The notes beneath the pieces were generated by a model, which worked only from the letters and a program-made list of their open reading frames with translations, was not told where the DNA came from and did not search any database. The position numbers were made by a program, and so were the translations under genes. From contig CAAAJI010000071.1 in the NCBI GenBank assembly GCA_900642245.1, positions 13,253 through 77,252 on the forward strand: a stretch of DNA of 64,000 nt. The letters are read 5' to 3'. This DNA is from Fragilaria radians (lineage: Eukaryota; Bacillariophyta; Fragilariophyceae; Fragilariales; Fragilariaceae). How positions within the stretch are numbered: the first letter of the stretch is position 1; every line of letters begins with the position of its first letter. Shown here one piece after another: positions 47,330 to 58,956 of the stretch.

Positions 47330-49626
47330 GTCAATGAGATTTTTTCACACACCGTAGCTCAAAGTGTAGTTGACTCATAAAATTAAATTTACCATATGAA
47401 TGCATAATAAGAAATTCCTCATATTCAAATATTAGAGTACACCCAAGTACTCAACCATAGTCAATATTTAGTTCTACAACAATTATATGAATCTCGCAAC
47501 CCAAAACAGTGAGTTTTCTTTGTCAGCAAAACATTTACTGCATTACTGACTAAAATGTTTTAGGTGCCCAGGTAAAATGACTGTTGAATGTCAGTGCAGT
47601 GAAAATGACCAAATGATTATAAATATAATTCCATGATTGCCATACTGTAGTTAAAAAATGAAAATTCTTTTATGACTTTAAAACCACATTTGAAGTTGTG
47701 TTTGATGTCTGCCCCCAATTTCAAAGGGATGACATGAGGTACCTTACCAGCAGAGTATGATAGTGGAATTACAAATGACTTGTTGCAGCTTTAAACTTTG
47801 TTATGGCTGGAACGTTCAATGTGAGCTCAGGCAAGAGGGTATGTTTTAAAAGGGGTATTTGTAGTTGTAAGTATCTGCTTGTTCTTTGTATAGAATAACC
47901 CATCAATCATATTTTTATCAATGAAAGGCAGTATGCAACGTGTCCAAGTTATCCTCACTTTGTTTCTAATTTAATAAATTATTTATCATTTATGCATCTT
48001 TAAAGCAAAAATACATCCCTGAAACTGTGGATGAAGGCTTATGAAAAAGGTGGTTTCACCCCTTTTGAATTTCTTGAAAACTTCGGAACAACGATCACCA
48101 CTGGAATCTACACATTTTAACGTCCAAATCTTTCAGAAATGTTCAATGAACATTGGTAATCTTGGAGGCTTTCTTGTGATAAACTTCAAGGTTGCCAGAA
48201 TAGATGGAAGAAAAAGCATAGTGAGAAGGTTCTACATCTTCAAGCCAACCACTTAAATATAAAGAGCATTGTGTACAATGAGGTTATAGATTTTGGCATT
48301 GCCCATAATTGTTGTACGAAAATTACACATCTGTCTCTACAGGAACAATATACGAGGACCACAAAATCAGTCACAAACAACAGATTTAACATATCAAAGA
48401 AGCTATCATGAATGTCATGGATATTGACATCAACAATCTTGATGATGAATTACTTGACCTCATTTTTGGGATCCACTTTGCCTCAAAATCCAACTAGAAG
48501 TCATCAGAGGAAGCGTTGCAAACCAAAGACCAAGTTTCGACCTGAGGAGGCACCTCACAATATCCACAGGAACTACTTTAACTTTCCCAAACAACTGTAC
48601 AGCACCGTGGTTTCACAAAAAGAGATTTTCAGTCCATCTTTCATTTGCCATCCGATCCAGTATCGTTGCCGCATGACTCTTTGGCGTGTTTGATTGATCA
48701 GAATGTTCAATATCAAATCATTTCATCTGTATCCAGCTGCTAAGGATATTCTTCTAGGAAAAAGCAAATATGAAATAGGATCATTTGATGTCTCCTCAAA
48801 GTTACAAGCCAAGCGTCATGTTGTACTTCCGAATCTAGAAAGAAAAGTTGGGAATGGACTCCAGCCAATGATTTCCAAGCACACTAGTGATCTCCTGTAG
48901 ACATAATTTACAACGTAGGATAGGGTGTGACTTTTAGCATTGGCCTTGTGTTAAGATTTCTTAGTTGACATCAACTTCTAATTATATGGCAATTACAATA
49001 ACAAGTTAAGGAATTTGTTAGGAGATTCATTAGGACACCTATGGAAGATGGCGACCTAGAAACTTTAGTTGCACAGTTGTCTGCATCAATGAAAATTCCA
49101 TTTTGATCTATAGCAACTTATCAAATGCGAGGAAGTCCATCTTTGCTGTTGATCTTTGGAATTGTCGGATTAAAAGTATTTCATGTACGGCAGCTGGTAT
49201 GTCAACGGATTCAGATAATTCTCTCATTTCAGCTTTTCCACTTTGGTAAGAGTGCTGGATGTTCAGATTATGCAGTATAGGGCTATGAGAAAAGCTTGCG
49301 TTTTCCAATTAGTTCGAATTTGTATGCAAAATAGAATTGTCCTAGATAGAAGATACGATAAGTTTTAGAAGTTATGGATGTAATTTCAGCATTTCTTCAA
49401 GTTCGATCGTCTTCTCAATTCCTTTCGAGAGTATGTTCTTGGGATTCAAAACCTATAACGTCTGAATATGTATATCAAAGTTCACACTATTCCTATTGTT
49501 CCACAAGATGCCTTAAGCGAAATGAATGTCACTTTTCTCTTCTCCATATCGCAATTCATTGGGTACCTCAATGATTTATCTGTATGGAACTTCTCTTGTT
49601 TGTTAAGTTTCAAGTGAAATCCTCCA
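47330..49626. other. Intergenic, decayed coding-like sequence
   Basis: About 2.3 kb. Several plus-strand frames between 48041 and 48900 are 68-93 residues long, one beginning near 48412 with an acidic DIDINNLDDELLDLIFG run in an alternative frame. Stops and frame changes interrupt them and no domain is recognisable. Old transposon debris is the best guess. Confidence 0.35.
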
Positions 49627-50463
49627 TCATTTCGTGCTACTCCAAACATTTTCATGACAATGAATTAAAAGTTCTCTTGTGGTATTTAGAATATGGGCGA
49701 ATCTTTTTGGGCCCAAATGTATGCCGCCAAACCATCTTGACACAACGACAACTACACCATCCTCCTTCCGTTGGGCCAAGAGTAATGCCAACTTGGAGCC
49801 TGCGGCGTCTTCCCCATCATCGTCGTTATCATGCTTCAATACTCGAGTACCATCTGCAAGAACCTCATTCACTCGCCAAGCATACATATTGTGAGTTGCT
49901 CGTTGTATTTTCGATGAACTGGAAAGAAGTTGTGCTAATGCCTCTCGGACTTCAACTTCGGACACAACCCTGCATGCATGAGCAAGGAATGTTGACTTAC
50001 GATCCATAAGAGGTTCCCCTGTCGTCCAAGTGTATGAGCGAGAACTTTCTAGTTGTCGAGTAAGAAAATCAGTGTCCAATGTTATCTGGGATTTAGGCGG
50101 TTTTATTTGATGCAACAATTGATGTTCCTCCCAAGTGTCGATTGCTGCTGCACAACATAATAAACCTCCTTCCATTTCATCCTTTAAACAATCCTTGGCG
50201 ACAAGTCTTACTGATCTTGTGACAGCATCTATTCGAAGCTTTTCGGGGGATCTATATGATAAAATCTTGATATTGGTCTTTATTGGGTAACCGTCGTCAA
50301 AATTAAGTACAAGACTAGATTGCTCACCTAGTTTCAAAGTCACATGTAAAGGAAATTCTTTCACTTGATCGTCATCAAAGACTATTTCCTGTGGATAAGC
50401 CGCTTGCAGCATTTCGATATCGGCCAACGCACGTTCCAGGGATTCGTTTGTCTCGTCGGTCAT
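49627..50463 (-). CDS. IMPACT: IMPACT/YIH1 homolog (RWD plus UPF0029 domain)
   Basis: Intronless, 278 residues, between yeast YIH1 (258) and human IMPACT (320) in size. IMPACT competes with the kinase GCN2 for GCN1 and so damps the amino-acid-starvation response. The N-terminal RWD domain (about 8-115) includes EMLQAAYPQEI and FPLHVTLKLG with a YP turn typical of RWD folds. The C-terminal IMPACT fold (about 145-265) shows MDRKSTFLAHACRV, THNMYAWRV, DDDGEDAAGSKLA and VVVVVSRWFGGIHLGPKRFAHI. The last is the family signature. The start codon is the first ATG. It is likely cytosolic. It is transcribed divergently from the coiled-coil gene. Confidence 0.92.
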   Translation of the reverse strand: MTDETNESLERALADIEMLQAAYPQEIVFDDDQVKEFPLHVTLKLGEQSSLVLNFDDGYPIKTNIKILSYRSPEKLRIDAVTRSVRLVAKDCLKDEMEGGLLCCAAAIDTWEEHQLLHQIKPPKSQITLDTDFLTRQLESSRSYTWTTGEPLMDRKSTFLAHACRVVSEVEVREALAQLLSSSSKIQRATHNMYAWRVNEVLADGTRVLKHDNDDDGEDAAGSKLALLLAQRKEDGVVVVVSRWFGGIHLGPKRFAHILNTTRELLIHCHENVWSSTK

Positions 50464-51765
50464 GTCGCCTACTTCTATGAGACTACATATTGAAGGAAAT
50501 TAATCATCACTAGGGATAATGAATGAATGAAATGCAAAAAACATCAGGATCAAATTGGAAAAAAGATTGAGATATTTAAAAAACGTTTCGTGGATGGTGC
50601 TTACGTTGCTATACAGGCTAGGATTCAATCATCTATAGGAAAATGGGAAAAACAAAGGAAATGCAACCTTGAACACCAAGATAAAGGATCAGAACTTACA
50701 ATATATGTACCATATATGATCAATTGATCCTATAACTAGCTTGATTTTATCTTCATATTTCCTTTATAAAAACTATCACTATGTCCAATACAATCGTCAT
50801 AGCAAATGCCCCACTATTTGCATACTGACGGTGTAACATTAATTATGGATCACCGTATGGATGACTAGCTCTGGGTATCAATTCTTCCTCATGTGTATAC
50901 TTGTCTTCCATAAACTTGTATAGTAAGGATGTTTTTCACATTCGGATTCGTTTGTTTAGTTTAATTCAAATTCATCCACCAAAGGATCCATCACGGGTCA
51001 AAGTTTGTTGTCACATTGATCTTGAGCTACTCAAAAACCTCCAAGATTGTAGGAAAAAGTGCGAATTGTAATCTGCCTTGACACACTTCTAACGTTTGAA
51101 CTTAAGATCCTCCGTTAAAAATTTATTGGGAGACTTTTTAGCCGAAAATCTTCAACTAGATCGGACATTATAGTCGTATAGCTAATAAAATAGAGATAAA
51201 TCATGAAAACGTCTGTTGGAAACAAAAAGTCGGAATATGTAAGGAACTCTAGTCGGAAACACGAAGTGTGCTCTTAGTCTGGGGCAGTTCATCTAGAATG
51301 ACAATGCTATTTAGAGAAATTTTATTGAAATTCTCTTAAATGTTTAATTTTGTCGTGATGTTGCCCAGTTGTACTTTCATTCGATATCTGAAGTGATTTG
51401 TACTTAATCCGCAAGGGCCATATATCGTTTTCCAAGCACTCGTTCGTCATTTTCACTTAACGTTAAATCGTGATGACCAGATTACGTTTGTCATGATTAT
51501 GTCGCATAAACGCTGCATGCTCTAATCTCCGTTCCAAGGCCCCCGTTAGGAATTTCCATGACTCCGTAGAAATGATTACAAGAATTTTCCAAGTATGTTC
51601 GGGGGGAAGTAATTTATTAAGCACCCGGAATTTTTGGCAAACCATTGGTCCATAACGACCTTATAATGTCACTTTTGAAAACGAGCTCCATTGGATGCTC
51701 AATCATTAGTAATTAAAACCAAATTGATCAATCTCGGCAGTTGCATTCATCGATATTAGAGAGCC
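50464..51765. other. Divergent intergenic region, no gene supported
   Basis: Between IMPACT (-) and the coiled-coil gene (+). Frames at 50527-50727 and 51463-51645 are short and lack features. Both promoters must lie here. Confidence 0.4.
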
Positions 51766-53467
51766 ATGCCTTTCAACGGATTCCAGGGTCTTGTCAATGG
51801 TTGGATAAAGGTGAACTCTAAGAATGTCGTAGTTAGAAATGTCACAGAAGAATCTAGAGACCGTCGTCGTTTCAGTACAAAAGGCGAAGCTGATCAAAGT
51901 TATTCCTCTTCTGGTGCTGTAGACTCTGAAAGTATGGCTATAAAAAGGTTCAACAATCGGAGAAATACTCGCAAGCTAGAGCGAACAATCTCCCTGTCAG
52001 ATTTACTTAGAGAAATGGCACTGGAGAAGGAAATAGATCAGAAGTTCAAAACTGAAAGTGAAAAATCGATAAATAGGAACAGCAACGATGATGAGGCATC
52101 GCAACGAGATCCAAATTCTTCCTACGGGGAAATAATGAGCGAGCCTGTAGCTTCTGCGCTGCCATCTAAAGATCCCGACGAGGAGGACATGTCTCTCCAG
52201 TTCGTAGCCGGTTTTTTTGGTGGTGATATCTCTTTGTTACCTCCTCCTCAATTTCATCGAGACTTCGAAGAACGAACAAAGCTGACTGCTCCCGATCATC
52301 GATCATTACCAGAAACTAACGCTAATCCTGCAGTGTTGCTACAAAGTTCACAAAATCTTAGTTTGATTCCAGGGGAATCAATGTCGTCTCATTCTAAAGC
52401 TGTTGTAAGGCGAAGTGATTCGATGAGTAGCAGTAAGGGTGAAGAGCAAATTCAAAGTAAACTTGAGACAGCTCCTTCCTTGAGAAGCACTCCTCCTCTA
52501 CAAACGTTTCGAAGTGATGAAAGCCGATCCAAGCAGCACGCTCAAAATCCGGTTCAACAATTTTTTAAACATTTTCCTCATCCTGCAGGAAAACGATGTG
52601 GGTCCTGCGAAGATTATGAAAATCGATTGATGATGATGGCCTCTGACATTGACTACCTCCGAAGTGAGGCACTCAAGAATGAAGGATTACTTCGGACTTG
52701 TGATCTTGAAGAAAATTCGTTACAATCCAAGGAAGCAATACAAATATGCTCTGGTACGAGCGCTAGGATTCTCCAGATGGAGCAGTCGCATAGGAATCAG
52801 ATTGAGGATATAACGAAACAATGGGTAAGATATGCACTTTTTGCGTCGTTTTCCAAAAGCCAAATAATTCACCCTTACATTTTGACTTTAGGCAAAGTGG
52901 CAATTAGAAACCCAAAATAAATTAGTTCGGTTTGCAATGATTGCAAAAGATCTAAACGAGCAGTATAATATGAGAAACCAAGAAGTCGTGCAACTTGAAG
53001 ACGAGGTGTTTTCAGTGAAAGCCGAACGAGATCTCTTGAATACTGAAATTAGCGAGTTGCGAGCTGCTGCAGAGCATTACGAGATTGAACGAAGAAGAAG
53101 CCAACAATTGCAAGAATTAGTACTTGTCTATGAAAGATCTGGCCTCGATCGAGCCAACGTCGTGTTGACTGAAAAAGACGCTCTCATACGCGACCTAACC
53201 AACAGATTAGAACTAGCAATTCAAACGATAGAAATTGAGCGACACAAACAGTCGCAACGGCGGCAAATAATCTTTCCGCAAAGATCGTCCTTGCCTTACG
53301 GCCGTTTCGAAGATGACTCAATGGAGGAGCTCATGAAGGTCAAAGAACAGCTAAGAATAATGGAGATTAAGTACGAATGCAAACAGCAAGAATCGACAAG
53401 ATCTGAGGCAGCTTACAAGGCAAGAATCGATGAACTCGAAGCGAAGCTTGCTTCAATATCATACTAA
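51766..53467 (+). CDS. Unidentified coiled-coil protein (two exons)
   Basis: Exons 51766-52824 and 52892-53467 with a 67 bp GT-AG intron (phase 0) give 544 residues. Function not recognised. Residues 1-280 are largely polar and disordered, rich in Ser, Asp and Arg. Within them is a short conserved-looking stretch, DMSLQFVAGFFGGDISLLPPPQFH (about 144-167), that could be a protein-binding motif, and a KRCGSCEDYENRL block (about 275) with a CxxC pair but no second pair. From about 285 to the end the sequence is a nearly continuous heptad-type coiled coil (for example QVVQLEDEVFSVKAERDLLN-like and LRIMEIKYECKQQE), crossing the splice site in frame. Such architecture suits a scaffold or cytoskeletal/centrosomal protein, but nothing specifies which. 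Confidence 0.75.
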
Positions 53468-53753
53468 TGATTTACTTTACTAGTTTTTTGCGAAATCATC
53501 CTTAACTAAATAGAAAACCAAACAAAGACTCTAATCAACTTAAGTGTCATGTCTTAGATAATTATTATAAATTATTGACAAGTGCTCAGTTTGCAAACGT
53601 TTTCTGCAATAGCCTAAGGATTAGTGAAGGAAGGAGTCAAAGCCTGATGGCGTTCCCTACGACACTGTGGCATTCGAAATGTCATTTCATCTGAGTATGA
53701 ACAAAGTTTGCTGAAACGCATGAAGCTTGACTCAATGTTGAATAGCAAATTGA

Positions 53754-55844
53754 CTACCTAATGACAGAGCCAGGTAGAGCAGGAAAGAGGAGTCCATGAG
53801 AATTGCCTTTATCATAGGAGCGAGGACCAGGGAATATTTGCCAAAATCGAAGCGTTTCATCACCCGCACCAGTTACAATTGTTGATCCATCGGGTGACAT
53901 AGCCAAATATAGCACTCTAAAAGTATGACCTGTCAATGTTACCACTTTGGACATACTTGGATACCTCCAAACAACAATCTGATTCAAAGAATAACCATGA
54001 GTGCTCACAATCTCATTACAGTTCCTAGACCATGCTAAATTACAGATCTGGCTCCCTGTGTCAATATGATGAAGAGCGACTCCACTCAGGGCATTCCAGA
54101 ACCGAATACATCGATCCGCTGTACCACCTCCACTTGCTAATAATCCATGTTGGTGAGGCGACCAAGCAATGGCTTTCACCGCAGCCGAGTGCTCCGAAAA
54201 TCTGTTTACTGGATGGCAACTATTCTTAATGTCCCATATCAGAAGCTTGTTATCATTTCCACCGGATGCCAAAAAGGCAGGCTCATCCGAAGACCATTTC
54301 AAACCACAGACTTCTTGCTTATGTGCGGAAAGACGGTGAGTGTATGGAGACTGTATACGTACATCTCGGACGTAGACAAGCCTATCACGACTTCCACTGG
54401 CTAATGAGACGCCAGAAAAATTCAAGGTTCCAACACGAGCAGAGTGTCCGCTCATGGTGCGGACATTTTTGCATTTAATTGTATCCCAGAGTTGTACTTC
54501 ACCTTTATTTGTTCCAACGGCAAGATGAGTGCCTCGTTGAGCCCAAGCGACAGAGGTTACCATATCTTCTGATACTGCCAAGTCGCATAACTTGGTGACT
54601 TTCGAGGTGCAAGCACTCCACAGATAAACACAGGAGCCAAGCCCAACAGCTAAAACATTTTGTGATGACCAGTCAACTAAATTTAAGTAAAAATCATCTT
54701 GAAGAGCTGGTGCATCAAGCACTTTGAATGGGACTTTTTGAATACGCCGAAGTCGCTTTTGAGGCGCACAGATCACACGCTGTGTTGTCCCAGATCCGAT
54801 TGGGCTTAGACTAAACGAATCCATGACAGAATTTGAGCCATACATTTGATCTAAACTTGCCCTTTGAAATTCTTGCCGTGGGCTTCGATAGTGTAGTACA
54901 CTTCCTCCTTCCTGTAGGACTCCAATTGAAGGCCCAGATTGTCCTGAATGTGGATTACTTCTTGAAGAAAATGGGTCAATGTTTTCTCCTAAAAGTTCAG
55001 AACGTAGAAGTGTATTCAAAATTGAAGACTGAGCAACGACACTAGAAGTAGTCGTACTAGTCGTCGAAACTTCCCCACCATTAGCATTTGAATTTGAACT
55101 TCTATCGTCCCCCAAAGTGTCACTTAATGCACCTTCAACAGTCGAATTGTCGTTAGCCGATCGAGATGATGATTCATCCCACATTGAAAAATTAAACTTT
55201 GATGTCACACGTGATGGAATGTATCTATCTGCTTGCCCAATATCACTTCGATATCGACTAGTGAAAGTCCCTGAAGTCCCTGAGGAGAAACTGCTATGAA
55301 CATAATTACCGGTATTACCTGATGGGATTAAACCATATGACGAATGCTGAACGGACTTTCGCTCAGGAGATTCCAAAGCAAAAGATCCACTTCCAGAAGA
55401 GGGTGAGCTAATCCTTGATGAAACAAGAATCGAAGTGGGCCTGAAGATAGATTGTGTATTAATGATTCGTTGAATTGAAGGGGGGGCAAATGAGTTTCCT
55501 TCAATGTTTCCCTTTTCGTTTTCAAAGGGTTTTCCGGAATTTAGCCTTGACGAGTATTGTAAATCCAGTCTTGGACGACTAGGAGATGGAAGAGGGATGC
55601 GTACTGCTGATGAAGATGTCGATGTGTTGCTGAAGGAGGTATCAACGGTTGGAGTTGACACAACCGATACTGATGATGTTGACAAGGCGTGGCGATTTGG
55701 TGTTGTCCCTTGCAGTGTTGCAGGAAAATTGGTTTGACTTTCGAGAGTAACTTCTTGTGATGTGGACTTCATAGCAGGTCCAAGTTCTGTAGCATTCCCA
55801 AGGTTGCTGCTCTTTTCCAGTGCAAGACTTGAAATTTCCAACAT
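53754..55844 (-). CDS. FZR1: CDH1/FZR1 (fizzy-related, CCS52) APC/C activator
   Basis: Intronless, 696 residues, with a longer N-terminus than animal FZR1 (about 496). It recruits substrates to the anaphase-promoting complex in late mitosis and G1. Evidence: C-box DRYIPSR near 205, the conserved LLRSELLGENID near 275, then KVPFKVLDAPALQDDFYLNLVDWSSQNVLAVGLGSCVYLWSA, which opens a seven-blade WD40 propeller (about 385-685). Later blades contain VTSVAWAQRGTHLAVGTNKGEVQLWD, LASGSRDRLVYVRD and VTGAGDETLRFW. The last two residues are Ile-Arg, the IR tail that docks on APC3. The VLDAP and FGLG-like motifs favour CDH1 over CDC20. The N-terminal 200 residues are Ser/Thr-rich, suitable for CDK control. 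The start is the first ATG. Confidence 0.93.
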   Translation of the reverse strand: MLEISSLALEKSSNLGNATELGPAMKSTSQEVTLESQTNFPATLQGTTPNRHALSTSSVSVVSTPTVDTSFSNTSTSSSAVRIPLPSPSRPRLDLQYSSRLNSGKPFENEKGNIEGNSFAPPSIQRIINTQSIFRPTSILVSSRISSPSSGSGSFALESPERKSVQHSSYGLIPSGNTGNYVHSSFSSGTSGTFTSRYRSDIGQADRYIPSRVTSKFNFSMWDESSSRSANDNSTVEGALSDTLGDDRSSNSNANGGEVSTTSTTTSSVVAQSSILNTLLRSELLGENIDPFSSRSNPHSGQSGPSIGVLQEGGSVLHYRSPRQEFQRASLDQMYGSNSVMDSFSLSPIGSGTTQRVICAPQKRLRRIQKVPFKVLDAPALQDDFYLNLVDWSSQNVLAVGLGSCVYLWSACTSKVTKLCDLAVSEDMVTSVAWAQRGTHLAVGTNKGEVQLWDTIKCKNVRTMSGHSARVGTLNFSGVSLASGSRDRLVYVRDVRIQSPYTHRLSAHKQEVCGLKWSSDEPAFLASGGNDNKLLIWDIKNSCHPVNRFSEHSAAVKAIAWSPHQHGLLASGGGTADRCIRFWNALSGVALHHIDTGSQICNLAWSRNCNEIVSTHGYSLNQIVVWRYPSMSKVVTLTGHTFRVLYLAMSPDGSTIVTGAGDETLRFWQIFPGPRSYDKGNSHGLLFPALPGSVIR

Positions 55845-58086
55845 TCCGAAGCAGAAAGTTAAATTGTATGGGATAGATATAATTGCTTTTACTTATGCAC
55901 TCAGTTGAATTCAACTCAAGATGGCTTAATTACACGCCTTTTAACTTTCAATGAATCAAATCCTTCGCTTTTCCTACGAATTCAAACGACGACTCAACCC
56001 CTCCCTTCTTGGAAAGTGGATTGCCAATCTTGGTGGGAGTGCCTTAGCAAAAATTTGCACGCCAGCCAAATTTTGTATTTTACATGTCTTGGTAAGTTTA
56101 GCACAAGTAGGCGAATCACATATAGGATAATTAAATTGAGAGACAACGGATAAAACGTTGATGTAACTGTCAACGCAAGTTATCAAAACTTAACCGTCAA
56201 CAGACGTACCTGCAGAGGCGTTGGGCATTCAAGACACTCATCGCCTAAAATTATTCTCAACACTCCGAGCGGAACACACATTGATTCAGTTACATTGCAT
56301 ACGCGACATCCGTCCGACGTATGTATGAAGAATGACAACGAGTCCATTGTATCTCAGCTCGTTTCATCAATTTTTTCCTAAAAATAATTTCTTCGCTCTA
56401 CTTTTTCTTTTCGAGATAAAAGCCATCCTATTATTGTATTTTCAAATAAGATTTGAAAATTTGCTTTGTTGGTTTCTTACGCTGCTGCAATTGATCTGAG
56501 CACGCTGTAATTTTATACCAAAATGAAGATTTAACATATACACTGGAAATTCCCTTTGTCTTTACATTTTTGTTCAACAACAGTCTCCTTCCATCCAAGG
56601 CACCCAATATCTCAACTGAGATGAACCTCTTGGATCATGCATCCCACAAATGATGCAGTTCATTGAATTGGTTTTCAGGATAACCAACATACCATCAAGT
56701 ATTGCCGACACAGTAAAGATTCAGATTAAATGCAATCTTATTAAGTAACCACAAAACATTTGCCCTAAAAGCGAATATTCTTTGTAAATTTTGGGTTATC
56801 CTATACCAATTTATATAGCCAAAATACAGTTCAATTGTTTTAATGACATTCTAGTCTAATTTTGTTAATGTAAGGAACTAGTCTTGCCATGATCGGTGTA
56901 ACCATTTCCTCCAAAGTGCCTTTTCAATCAAGGTTTAGAATATTTCTAGAATATTAAGTGCTATTTGTTATTTCATGACTTCCCTTGTTCATGACGTATT
57001 TTTATGCTTTGCCTAACTCACAAACCTTATTCCTTGTCATATTTTATTGTTGGATAGCCAGCAATGCTGTTGATCAATCCACTGTACATCAGAAGTCTGN
57101 NNNNNNNNNNNNNNNNNNNNNNNNNNNNNNNNNNNNNNNNNNNNNNNNNNNNNNNNNNNNNNNNNNNNNNNNNNNNNNNNNNNNNNNNNNNNNNNNNNNN
57201 NNNNNNNNNNNNNNNNNNNNNNNNNNNNNNNNNNNNNNNNNNNNNNNNNNNNNNNNNNNNNNNNNNNNNNNNNNNNNNNNNNNNNNNNNNNNNNNNNNNN
57301 NNNNNNNNNNNNNNNNNNNNNNNNNNNNNNNNNNNNNNNNNNNNNNNNNNNNNNNNNNNNNNNNNNNNNNNNNNNNNNNNNNNNNNNNNNNNNNNNNNNN
57401 NNNNNNNNNNNNNNNNNNNNNNNNNNNNNNNNNNNNNNNNNNNNNNNNNNNNNNNNNNNNNNNNNNNNNNNNNNNNNNNNNNNNNNNNNNNNNNNNNNNN
57501 NNNNNNNNNNNNNNNNNNNNNNNNNNNNNNNNNNNCAGCTACAATGAGGCCTACGGACCCTCTTAGATTTTGCGCAAAAATGTAAATCTTCACATGGTGT
57601 TGAGAGGGTGATTCCTTTTTATTGTTCTTTCATTTCAAGTTGCTCTCTATATCTTGCTTCAACCCTTGCCTATTTAATGCTCCATTATGATTACCATTGG
57701 AATAGCAGATGAGCTAAGAGGCAACATCTTTGCTCTTCAATACTATGGGCTTTTTAAAGATTAATGTACTATTTGTTCATTTAGTGATCCGTATCACTGA
57801 AGGAGTTGATTATATGCAGGCGAGGAAGCAAATTACTGTATCAATAAATGATGGAATGGTGGCCTGTAAAGACCAATCTTGAATGCAATGTTTAAAATAC
57901 AAATGGTACCATGACACAATGTTTTCTTACGATAAATTACTACGCTCACAATGTATTGCATCACTTCCAACCAAATTAAAAGGTGACACTATATCTAAAT
58001 TTCTAGGTCTCTCGAATATATGTCTCGAAATGGCAAGCGGTTGTGATGTTATGCTGTAGCAACATTATTCGCCCTGTATCCACGTT
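55845..58086. other. Intergenic with an assembly gap, no gene supported
   Basis: Between FZR1 (start) and RPE (end). Only shadow-length frames occur. The run of N at 57100-57535 makes part of it unreadable, so a small gene could be hidden there. Sequence on both sides of the gap is AT-rich and noncoding in appearance. Confidence 0.5.
57100..57535. other. Assembly gap (436 N)
   Basis: Unresolved bases. Any open frame reported across it is an artefact of undefined codons. Confidence 0.99.
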
Positions 58087-58956
58087 TCATTCTTCATCAG
58101 CATCATAACGCATTGGCGACAGTTGATGATCCTCCATACCGTTTCCATATTTTTCTACAGCGCGTTGCATGAACGAAATGTTGTATGCCATATCTTTTGC
58201 TTTGTATACTCCAGAACCCGAAACAATCATATTGGCACCAGCTTCGGCAGCAGCCACTATAGTTTCAGGCTTGACTCCCCCGTCTACCTCAATGTTCATC
58301 AGAGGATATTTTTCTCGGATAGCTTTTATCTTTGACATCATTTCAGAGATGAATGATTGTCCACCCTTACCAGGATAAACTGTCATGATAAGTGCCAAAT
58401 CCAGTTGATCTGCATATGCAAGAATGCATCTACAGGGGTATCCGGCGAAATAGTCATTCCAACCTTCATCCCATGTGATCTAATGGAGTTGATAAGTTCC
58501 TGAGTTTTGCCTCTCGGCTCTGTTGCCTCGTAGTGAAATGTGAAGGTGACATCTCCCCCAACTTTCGACAGGCCGTCAATCCATTTCTCTGGTTCCGATG
58601 TCATCAAATGACAAGCAAAATGGACGTCGGGAACATGAGCACGTAAGCATTGAACCAAGTAAGGTCCAAAAGAAAGGTTGGCCACAAAGTGTCCGTCCAT
58701 CATGTCCAAGTGCAAGTCTGTCATGAAAATCGAGGAACAGGAAAAATTGGTACTCCAAAGGTCAATCAGATGAATGATGAACACAAAAATGTTATCACTT
58801 ACACTTAGCCCCAGCGTTGAGGGCTCTCTTTGCCTCGTACGCTAGATTGGCCATGTCACAGTCCAAGATGGAGGGACCAATTTGAGCAGGACAGGAATGA
58901 TACATTTTCTCAGCGTGTTTCCTGAATTGAATGCTTGTCACAAATTTTGAAACCAT
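58087..58956 (-). CDS. RPE: Ribulose-phosphate 3-epimerase, frameshifted in this assembly (two exons)
   Basis: Exons 58956-58803 and 58717-58087 with an 85 bp GT-AG intron. RPE interconverts ribulose 5-phosphate and xylulose 5-phosphate in the pentose phosphate pathway and Calvin cycle. Conserved sites: IGPSILDCDMANL (exon 1), then YLHLDMMDGHFV with metal-binding His and Asp (joined across the splice), VHFACHLMTSEPEKWI, GMTISPDTPVDAFL, LALIMTVYPGKGGQSF, IEVDGGV with the second catalytic Asp, and MIVSGSGVY. Near 58417 the frame breaks between DAFL and YADQLDLAL. One extra base gives a continuous protein of about 261 residues. The N-terminus is short and not obviously an organelle signal, and the sequence is of the cytosolic animal/fungal style. 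An ATG at 58905 is an alternative start. Likely a real gene with a sequencing error. Confidence 0.9.

Noticed and set aside
57100..57535. Open frames of 170-190 residues crossing the N run
   Set aside because: They exist only because undefined codons are not read as stops.
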